The notes under the pieces are model-generated. The model had not been told where the DNA came from and ran no database searches. It saw nothing but the letters and a program-made list of their open reading frames with translations. Below, one piece after another: positions 4,296 to 9,768 of a stretch of DNA of 9,768 nt; within the stretch, counting starts at the first letter, position 1; each line of letters starts with the position of its first letter. Source of the stretch: Lachnospiraceae bacterium (GTDB lineage: Bacteria > Bacillota_A > Clostridia > Lachnospirales > Lachnospiraceae); NCBI GenBank assembly GCA_009774655.1, contig VSOD01000125.1:1-9768 (forward strand), written 5' to 3'. Both the position numbers and the translations under genes were made by a program.

Positions 4296-6524
4296 ATGGA
4301 AGTAAAATATGATGCAAAGATGCTTGCCAAGCTGGCCTTGATCTTTTTCGGTCTGCTGTTTCTGGTCTGTGTCTGGCTCGGCAGAAAAACAGCGGTCAAA
4401 GAAGCGCCGGAGGGGGAGCAGATCACGGCGGAGGATGCCGTCATCCTGCTGGAGGCGCTGGAGGGAGCGGATATTGATCTTTCTTTTCTCCGGGAGAAGG
4501 CCGCAGAGGGAGCATACCTGTCCTACGGACAATATATGGAGATCGTGTCCCTTGTCGGCACGGAAGAGATGGGACTGCCCGATTACGGGGACCGCTACGA
4601 GGCGGATCATCCGCTTTTGAAAGAAGACTGGTATACGGCATACCGGTTGATGCTGGCGTATCTGGACAGGGAATCTTCCATCTGGGAGACGACCGTTTTT
4701 CTGCTCAGGGTAGATGAAAAGACGGGGGAGGCCTATACGGAGAGCGGCGGCGGAAAGGCGGCGTACCGGTATCATTCTCCGGCTTTCGCAGAACATGTCC
4801 TGCGGCAGATGAATGTGTATGTAAAGGGCAGCGACCTGCTGACGGTGACAGAGGTGCTTCCGGAAGATTATGAGCTGCAGAATGTGTGGATCATGGAGTC
4901 CACAGGCGGCGAACTGGCGTGTTTCTACCACCAGACGGAATTTACGGCGATGACCGACAGCCCGGTGGAGCGGGAGCGGGTTGCGGACCTGACATTCAGG
5001 GACGGCAGTGTCGTGAAGGCGCGGGAGAAGAATGAGAAGGTGCATGGCAGGCTGCTGCGCATGACGGAAGACGAACTGGAGATAGAAGGCTGCGGCGTCT
5101 ACGGGATCGCGGAAGGCATGGAGGTGTATAAACTCTACGGAAGTCTGGAATCGAAGGTGAGATCCGATCTGCGGATCGGTTATGCAGATACGGATTTTGT
5201 GATAGAGAAAGGGAAGGTCTGTGCAGGGCTGATCTCCGAAGAGGAGGCGGCCGACAGGATCCGGGTACTTTTGAAAAATACGGCGAACAACAGCAGTTAC
5301 CATGATGAGGTGGAGCTGGAGGTGGACGGGGAAATGATCCATGTAAAAGCCGGGGAAATGGAGATCGGAGAGCGAAGGACATACAGCTGCGCGGCCCTGA
5401 CGGATAAGATAATGCTGCGCATGGAAGGGCAGACGAAGGGCGGCGGCGCTTACCGGGGCACGATAGAATGCTATCGCACCAGGGAAGGAATGGCCGTGAT
5501 CAACGAACTGCCGCTGGAGGAATATCTGTATGCGGTCGTGCCCAGCGAGATGCCGGCGGGCTATCCGCTGGAGGCGTTGAAATCCCAGGCGGTATGTGCC
5601 AGAACTTATGCATACCGTTACATATTACATGCAGGGCTGCCGGAGATGGGAGCGCATCTGGACGATACGACCGGATATCAGGTCTATCATAATGTCGGTG
5701 AGAACGCGGCTTCCACCACGGCAGTCAAGGAGACGTCCGGCATATTGCTCACTCATGAAGGGGAGCCGGCCCAGAATTACTATTATTCCACTTCCTGCGG
5801 CGTAGGCACGGATACCGCCATCTGGCACGCCGGCGACACGCAGGAGCTTTCTTATCTGCAGGCGGTGCGGCTGCAGTGGCCGGAAGACGAGGCTCCGGAG
5901 ACGCCGGAAGCATTGCGGGAGGAGGAAAATTTCTACCGGTTTATCACTTCGACGGGGGAGAAGGATCTGGAGAAAGAGGAGCCGTGGTATCGCTGGACTT
6001 ATACGGTGGAAGAGCTGGACGCAGAGGCCGTGTTGTCGCGGATACAGGAACGATATGCGGTAAGCCCTGCTTCGGTACTGACCAGGACAAAAGGGGACTA
6101 CTATGTGTCGCAGCCTGTTGAGAAGCTGGGCAGGATCAGAGAACTTTCCATTATAAAAAGGGGCGCCGGCGGTGTCGCACAGGAACTGCTCATCGAGGCG
6201 GATTCAGGCACTTATAAGATCCTTGCGGAATACAATATCCGTTATGTCCTGTGTGACAGGGAGACGAAGACAATATTGCAGGACGGCAGCACGTTTGCGT
6301 CCGGATCCCTGCTTCCCAGCGGTTTTTTTGTCATTGAAACTGGAAAAAAAGAAGGGAATGTGGTAGGATATACGTTGACCGGCGGCGGCTACGGGCACGG
6401 CGTCGGCATGTCGCAGAACGGCGCCAGACAGCTTGGCGAGGAAGGGGTCTCTTTTGACAGGATACTGGCGGTTTTTTTCCCGGGATGCGAACTGGAGAAG
6501 ATCGGGAACGGGAGTGACCTATGA
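4296..6524 (+). CDS. SpoIID/LytB-domain protein, membrane anchored
   Basis: A 742-residue SpoIID-family protein. SpoIID is a lytic transglycosylase that cuts peptidoglycan glycan strands, and in spore formers it drives engulfment with SpoIIP. Residues about 10-29 form one membrane anchor, with the rest outside. Residues about 228-310 look like a small beta-rich domain (DGSVVK, KVHGRLL, GCGVYGIAEGMEVYKLYG). The SpoIID core starts near 322 (RIRVLLKNT). LPLEEYLYAVVPSEMP (405-420) has the probable catalytic Glu418, YYYSTSCG (495-502) follows, and GYGHGVGMSQNGARQL (698-713) is the family C-terminal signature. It is about twice the length of B. subtilis SpoIID because of the N-terminal region, so it may be a vegetative or LytB-like wall enzyme. 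I chose the ATG at 4296 because the longer start at 4248 lies in the upstream terminator; the ribosome binding site (AAAGGCGGGG, 4273-4282) is rather distant. Its stop overlaps the next start by 4 bp. Confidence 0.88.
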   Translation: MEVKYDAKMLAKLALIFFGLLFLVCVWLGRKTAVKEAPEGEQITAEDAVILLEALEGADIDLSFLREKAAEGAYLSYGQYMEIVSLVGTEEMGLPDYGDRYEADHPLLKEDWYTAYRLMLAYLDRESSIWETTVFLLRVDEKTGEAYTESGGGKAAYRYHSPAFAEHVLRQMNVYVKGSDLLTVTEVLPEDYELQNVWIMESTGGELACFYHQTEFTAMTDSPVERERVADLTFRDGSVVKAREKNEKVHGRLLRMTEDELEIEGCGVYGIAEGMEVYKLYGSLESKVRSDLRIGYADTDFVIEKGKVCAGLISEEEAADRIRVLLKNTANNSSYHDEVELEVDGEMIHVKAGEMEIGERRTYSCAALTDKIMLRMEGQTKGGGAYRGTIECYRTREGMAVINELPLEEYLYAVVPSEMPAGYPLEALKSQAVCARTYAYRYILHAGLPEMGAHLDDTTGYQVYHNVGENAASTTAVKETSGILLTHEGEPAQNYYYSTSCGVGTDTAIWHAGDTQELSYLQAVRLQWPEDEAPETPEALREEENFYRFITSTGEKDLEKEEPWYRWTYTVEELDAEAVLSRIQERYAVSPASVLTRTKGDYYVSQPVEKLGRIRELSIIKRGAGGVAQELLIEADSGTYKILAEYNIRYVLCDRETKTILQDGSTFASGSLLPSGFFVIETGKKEGNVVGYTLTGGGYGHGVGMSQNGARQLGEEGVSFDRILAVFFPGCELEKIGNGSDL

Positions 6525-7378
6525 AGACAATATACAGGCTTTACTATATCATGCGGGATTTCAACTGGCAGATGACGAGAAAGAATATCAGCGCCTTTGC
6601 GGCGAGCACCTCTTTCTTCCTTTTTCTGTCCATGATCCCGCTGCTGATGTCGCTGTGTGCGATCCTGCCGTATACGAGGCTGACGGCGAGCAACCTGATA
6701 AGCGCTATCACAAAGTTCATGCCGGATGCCATGAACGGGCTGGTGGTCAGTGTGATATCCGATGTGTATGCGCGGACGGCGGATACGATCACGATCTTCG
6801 CCATCGTCACGCTCTGGTCGGCGTCTAAAGCGATGCTGGCGCTGATCCGGGGACTGAATGCGGTGAACGATTTTGAAGAGAGACGGAATTATTTCGTGCT
6901 GCGTTTTATCGCCTGCTTTTATACGGTGATTATGCTTGTCGCGACGGTGCTGGCGCTGATCGTGATGGTATTCGGCAATGTGATCGTGAATCTGCTTCTG
7001 GCGGACATCCCGCCGTTACATATTTTGGTGCAGCTGGCGATGCGCTTCCGATTCCTTTTTTCCTGGGCGGTGCTGACGCTGATCTTTGCCATGATCTATG
7101 CTTTTGTGCCCAACAATAAGCTGCGGTTTAAGGCGCAGATCCCGGGCGCGGCATTCTCGGCGGTCATGTGGGGCGCGGCTTCCTATGCGTTTTCCGTATA
7201 TGTGGATCATTTTAACGGGTTCGGCACTTATGGAGGATTGACTACTGTAGTCATTATGATGCTGTGGTTTTATCTGCTCATGTATATCCTGCTGATCGGC
7301 GCCCATATCAACCGGTATTTCGGGCCGGTCTACAAATTTCTGTTCGGATGGCTTGACAAGTCGGCGAAAAGTCACTAA
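6521..7378 (+). CDS. YihY/BrkB-family inner membrane protein
   Basis: A 285-residue integral membrane protein of the YihY/virulence factor BrkB family (older database names call it ribonuclease BN, which is wrong for this family). About six membrane helices are visible, near residues 22-45, 90-110, 132-160, 174-200, 208-230 and 242-266. The family marks are SAFAASTSFFLFLSMIPLL near the N terminus, FVPNNKLRFKAQIPGAAFSAVMW, and the last-helix signature YGGLTTVVIMMLWFYLLMYILLIGAHIN. The biochemical function of the family is not established. The start overlaps the spoIID-like stop as ATGA (6521-6524), with GGGAG (6510-6514) as ribosome binding site, so translation is probably coupled to that gene. 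No terminator hairpin follows. The stop codon lies within the -10 box of the pheS promoter, so operon transcripts can run into the T-box leader. Confidence 0.9.
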   Translation: MKTIYRLYYIMRDFNWQMTRKNISAFAASTSFFLFLSMIPLLMSLCAILPYTRLTASNLISAITKFMPDAMNGLVVSVISDVYARTADTITIFAIVTLWSASKAMLALIRGLNAVNDFEERRNYFVLRFIACFYTVIMLVATVLALIVMVFGNVIVNLLLADIPPLHILVQLAMRFRFLFSWAVLTLIFAMIYAFVPNNKLRFKAQIPGAAFSAVMWGAASYAFSVYVDHFNGFGTYGGLTTVVIMMLWFYLLMYILLIGAHINRYFGPVYKFLFGWLDKSAKSH

Positions 7379-7381
7379 AAT
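7353..7381 (+). promoter_or_regulatory. pheST promoter, overlapping the yihY-like stop codon
   Basis: A perfect TTGACA (7353-7358) and a TAAAAT (7376-7381, 5 of 6) are separated by 17 bp. The -35 box and spacer are still inside the upstream coding region, and the upstream stop codon TAA is the first half of the -10 box. Transcription should start near 7388, just upstream of T-box stem I. Confidence 0.8.
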
Positions 7382-7387
7382 GTCAAT

Positions 7388-7678
7388 AGATTTGTTATCA
7401 ACAAAGGCTGTGAAGGTGTCAGTAGAACGTTATTTTCCGTCAGAGAGAGGGAGCCATCGGCTGTAAGCCCCCTTCGGTTCAGATAATGTATTGAATTTCC
7501 CACCGGAGCTGTCCGGGTGAATGCAGTAGTCCGGGCCGTCAGGCACGTTACGCCGAATGAAGGGTCTGTCCCCCCCGGCATGAATTGATGTGTATATCAT
7601 GCGGTGAGGACGGGAAACTGGGTGGTACCGCGGAGAAGATTCGTCCCATGTGTGATCATGTTGCACGTGGGATTTTTT
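7388..7678 (+). promoter_or_regulatory. Phenylalanine T-box leader
   Basis: This leader senses uncharged tRNA-Phe and lets transcription continue into pheS when phenylalanyl-tRNA is short. The stem I base GGTG (7415-7418) pairs with CACC (7501-7504) beside a k-turn (TGA opposite GGA). AGTAGAA (7421-7427) faces GAATTTC (7493-7499) in the specifier loop. The codon reads TTT or TTC, both Phe. The AG bulge (CAGAGAGAGG) and the distal loop (CTGTAAG) follow. GCATGA...TCATGC (7579-7602) is probably stem III. The T-box GGGTGGTACCGCGG (7620-7633) carries UGGU, which matches an acceptor end with discriminator A, as in tRNA-Phe. The antiterminator pairs TGGG (7619-7622) with CCCA (7645-7648) and GCGGA with TTCGT. 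The competing terminator is TCCCATGTG (7644-7652) with CACGTGGGA (7664-7672) followed by six T. Confidence 0.96.
7644..7678 (+). terminator. T-box intrinsic terminator
   Basis: A 9-bp stem (one G-T pair), an 11-nt loop and a TTTTTT tail. Its 5' arm uses the same CCCA that the antiterminator needs, so the two structures exclude each other, which is the switching step of the T-box. Confidence 0.93.
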
Positions 7679-7780
7679 ATAGTTAACGACATTAGAAATT
7701 TCGTTTTCGGTCTTGCAGGAGCTTACGTATATGGCTCCTGCAAGAGCCGGGAACAGAAAGTTGTTATGTCGTTTACTATA
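7678..7780 (+). repeat. 103-nt near-continuous inverted repeat (MITE-like or RNA hairpin) between T-box and pheS
   Basis: TATAGTTAACGACAT (7678-7692) and ATGTCGTTTACTATA (7766-7780) pair at 14 of 15 positions. Inside, TTTC (7699-7702) pairs with GAAA (7756-7759), GTTTTCGG (7703-7710) with CCGGGAAC (7747-7754), and TCTTGCAGGAGC (7711-7722) pairs perfectly with GCTCCTGCAAGA (7734-7745) around an 11-nt loop. Only single bulges and one short mismatched patch interrupt about 41 pairs. The ends are TA-rich (TATA at each end), as in small transposon derivatives that insert at TA. There is no T-run after it, so it is not a terminator. It holds no credible gene. Its origin is inference. Confidence 0.75.
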
Positions 7781-7838
7781 TATCATTGGAAAGAGACAGG
7801 AGGCCCACAGGCAGCGAGAGAGGAAAAGGAGAATGATG

Positions 7839-8858
7839 ATGAAAGAGAAATTGGAACAGATCAAGGCGGAAGCGCTGCGCCAGATCGCATCCAGCGACGC
7901 GCTGGATAAGCTGAATGAAGTAAGAGTCAATTATTTGGGGAAAAAGGGCGAGCTGACGGCTGTGCTGAAGGGCATGAAGGATGTGGCGGCGGAAGAACGT
8001 CCCAAAGTCGGGCAGCTGGTCAATGAGACGCGGGAAGAGATCGAGCGGGTTTTGGAGGAGACTGTCCGTAAGATGGAGAAGGCGGTCAGGGAAGCGAAGA
8101 TGAAGCAGGAAGTCATCGACGTCACACTGCCTGCCCGGAAGAACAACGTAGGACACCGTCATCCCAGCACCATTGCGCTGGAGGAAGTGGAGCGGATCTT
8201 TATCGGTATGGGCTATGAGGTAGTGGAAGGGCCGGAAGTGGAGAAGGACTATTACAACTTCGAGGCGCTTAACATTCCGGCGGACCATCCGGCGAAGGAC
8301 GAACAGGATACGTTTTACATCACGGGGGATATCCTGCTGCGTACCCAGACTTCTTCCACACAGGTACATGAGATGGAGAAGGGGCATCTGCCGATCCGCA
8401 TGATCGCGCCCGGCCGTGTATTCCGTTCCGACGAAGTGGACGCTACGCACTCCCCGTCTTTCCACCAGATCGAAGGTCTGGTGATCGACAGGAATATCAC
8501 GCTGGCGGATCTGAAAGGGACGCTGGCGGAATTTGCCAGAGAGCTGTTCGGGGAAGAGACGAAGGTCAAATTCAGACCGCATCATTTCCCGTTCACAGAG
8601 CCGAGTGCGGAGATGGACGTGAGCTGCTTTAAATGCGGCGGCAAAGGATGCCGTTTCTGCAAGGGCGAGGGATGGATCGAGATTCTGGGCTGCGGCATGG
8701 TACACCCGCATGTGCTGGAGATGAGCGGCATCGACCCGGAGAAATATTCGGGATTTGCGTTCGGCGTGGGACTGGAGCGTATAGCACTTTTGAAATACGA
8801 GATAGACGATATGAGACTGCTGTATGAGAATGATATCCGGTTTTTGAAGCAGTTTTAA
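7839..8858 (+). CDS. pheS: Phenylalanine-tRNA ligase alpha subunit
   Basis: A 339-residue catalytic alpha chain of phenylalanyl-tRNA synthetase, which works as an alpha2-beta2 tetramer with PheT in the cytoplasm to charge tRNA-Phe. The N-terminal 90 or so residues are the helical tRNA-binding arm. The class II core shows GPEVEKDYYNFEALN (about 131-145), motif 2 GRVFRSDEVDATHSPSFHQIEG (192-213), the four-cysteine segment CFKCGGKGCRFC (263-274), ILGCGMVHPHVL, and motif 3 GVGLERIALLKY (309-320). Three ATG codons stand in a row (7833, 7836, 7839). The third is 7 nt from AAAAGGAG (7824-7831) and gives the usual length of 339-340 residues, so I chose it. The frame stays open upstream to 7713, but that stretch is part of the inverted repeat. 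Expression is controlled by the T-box upstream. pheT follows after 49 nt. Confidence 0.97.
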   Translation: MKEKLEQIKAEALRQIASSDALDKLNEVRVNYLGKKGELTAVLKGMKDVAAEERPKVGQLVNETREEIERVLEETVRKMEKAVREAKMKQEVIDVTLPARKNNVGHRHPSTIALEEVERIFIGMGYEVVEGPEVEKDYYNFEALNIPADHPAKDEQDTFYITGDILLRTQTSSTQVHEMEKGHLPIRMIAPGRVFRSDEVDATHSPSFHQIEGLVIDRNITLADLKGTLAEFARELFGEETKVKFRPHHFPFTEPSAEMDVSCFKCGGKGCRFCKGEGWIEILGCGMVHPHVLEMSGIDPEKYSGFAFGVGLERIALLKYEIDDMRLLYENDIRFLKQF

Positions 8859-8907
8859 TGATAATCCGTGCAGAAAATAGACTGTTTGTGGTAGAATGGA
8901 GGAGAAT

Positions 8908-9768
8908 ATGAATACAGCATTATCATGGATCAAAGCGTATGTGCCCGATCTGACGTGTGAAGACCAGGAATATATGGATGCGATGACTTTATCCGGCACG
9001 AAGGTGGAAGGATACAGCAGGAGGGATAAGAATCTGGAGAAAATAGTGGTGGGACGCATCGAGAAGATCGAACGCCATCCCGACGCGGACAAACTGATCG
9101 TCTGTCAGGTCGACATCGGTTCAGAGGTGATCCAGATCGTTACTGGTGCACCGAATGTTAAAGAAGGGGACAAGGTGCCGGTGGTGCTTGACGGCGGTAG
9201 GGTGGCAGGCGGCCATGACGGCGGCCCGCTTCCGGAAGAAGGAATCACGATCAAAGCCGGCAGGCTGCGGGGGGTGCCGTCCAACGGCATGATGTGTTCC
9301 ATCGAAGAACTGGGATCGGACAGGAACATGTATCCGGAGGCTCCGGAGTTCGGTATCTATATTTTTGACGACGATGCAGAGGTTGGTTCCGATGCCGTGG
9401 AGGCGCTGGGGCTGCATGACACCGTATTTGAGTACGAGGTGACTTCCAATCGGGTGGACTGCTACAGTGTGATCGGTATTGCGAGAGAAGCGGCAGCTAC
9501 ATTCCGTAAGCCTTTCTATGCACCGCAGGTGACGGTGACGGGTAACGGCGGGAATGTTGAAGATTATATTTCCGTGGAAGTGGAAGACAGAAAGCTGTGT
9601 CCCCGCTACTGTGCAAGGGTGTGCACCAATATTCAGATCGGGCCGTCACCGAAGTGGATGCAGCGCCGTCTGGCGGCCAGCGGAATCCGCCCCATCAACA
9701 ATCTGGTGGATATTACCAACTACGTGATGGAAGAGTACGGACAGCCCATGCACGCTTACGATCTGGAT
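8908..9768 (+). CDS. pheT: Phenylalanine-tRNA ligase beta subunit (3' end outside window)
   Basis: The first 287 residues of the beta chain of phenylalanyl-tRNA synthetase; family members are about 800 residues, so roughly a third is present. The frame is open to the last base, with no stop. MNTALSWIKAYVPDL is the usual start. Residues about 40-150 form the EMAP-type tRNA-binding domain (IVVGRIEKIERHPDADKL, then VTGAPNVKEGDKVPV and GVPSNGMMCS). VTSNRVDCYSVIGIAREAAA (about 185-204) leads to the B3/B4 region, which begins at RYCARV and contains GIRPINNLVDITNYVM and GQPMHAYD at the window end. In the full enzyme the B3/B4 domain edits misacylated Tyr-tRNA-Phe. The start is set by GGAGGAG (8898-8904) just before ATG 8908. 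It is co-transcribed with pheS under T-box control; no terminator lies in the 49-nt gap. Confidence 0.96.
   Translation, partial: MNTALSWIKAYVPDLTCEDQEYMDAMTLSGTKVEGYSRRDKNLEKIVVGRIEKIERHPDADKLIVCQVDIGSEVIQIVTGAPNVKEGDKVPVVLDGGRVAGGHDGGPLPEEGITIKAGRLRGVPSNGMMCSIEELGSDRNMYPEAPEFGIYIFDDDAEVGSDAVEALGLHDTVFEYEVTSNRVDCYSVIGIAREAAATFRKPFYAPQVTVTGNGGNVEDYISVEVEDRKLCPRYCARVCTNIQIGPSPKWMQRRLAASGIRPINNLVDITNYVMEEYGQPMHAYDLD

Noticed and set aside
4103..4312. Possible 69-residue protein on plus
   Set aside because: It spans the 6S-like RNA and its terminator, has no ribosome binding site and shows no protein-like pattern.
4194..5342. Open frame of 382 codons on minus across the spoIID-like gene
   Set aside because: The translation is rich in His, Arg, Pro and Leu without motifs, typical of an antisense shadow, and it runs into the 6S-like RNA.
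7570..7576. Run of seven C in the T-box leader as a possible sequencing error or slippage site
   Set aside because: It is non-coding and short enough to be real; nothing in the T-box fold requires a different length.
7713..7838. N-terminal extension of PheS from an ATG at 7713
   Set aside because: The extra 42 residues are encoded by the inverted repeat and leader, lack a ribosome binding site and make the protein longer than the family norm.
7776..9092. Open frame of 438 codons on minus across pheS and pheT
   Set aside because: It is antisense to two clearly recognised synthetase genes and shows no family features.

Overview
This window looks like chromosomal DNA from an anaerobic Gram-positive Clostridia, most likely a Lachnospiraceae-type gut bacterium. 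The basis is the gene families themselves: a clostridial-style citrate synthase, an ATP-type PEP carboxykinase, a SpoIID-family sporulation protein, a T-box in front of pheST, strong AGGAGG ribosome binding sites and sigma-A-like promoters. No phage, IS transposase or CRISPR array is visible. The genus is an inference.

Layout from left to right. Bases 1-19 are almost certainly not genomic: they match the Nextera/Tn5 mosaic end at 17 of 19 positions, so the contig really begins near base 20. Next come the last codons of a response-regulator receiver domain (to 92) and, 5 bp later, a small unknown three-helix membrane protein (98-475). Convergent to it is citrate synthase (488-1858, minus). The two genes share a perfect 12-bp hairpin (474-502) whose loop contains the citrate synthase stop codon. 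A divergent, AT-rich control region (1859-2146) separates citrate synthase from pckA (2147-3862, plus), so two enzymes acting on oxaloacetate are placed back to back. After the pckA hairpin terminator there is a non-coding RNA gene (about 4038-4222) that I read as 6S RNA, with its own promoter and its own terminator (4231-4262).

The terminator of the 6S-like RNA is followed directly by a spoIID-like gene (best start 4296). Its stop overlaps the start of a YihY/BrkB-family membrane protein (6521-7378) by 4 bp, so the two probably form one operon. The stop codon of that second gene lies inside the -10 box of a near-consensus promoter (7353-7381) that drives a phenylalanine T-box leader (about 7388-7678). 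The T-box has a Phe specifier, a UGGU tRNA-acceptor-binding bulge and mutually exclusive antiterminator and terminator helices. It controls pheS (7839-8858) and pheT (8908 to the window end, incomplete).

The most unexplained element is a roughly 103-nt, almost fully self-complementary hairpin (7678-7780) sitting between the T-box terminator and pheS. It has 15-bp inverted ends (14 of 15 paired) and a perfect 12-bp inner stem. It is not part of a normal T-box and could be a MITE-like insertion or an extra RNA processing or control element. Most of the rest of the window is ordinary housekeeping DNA.
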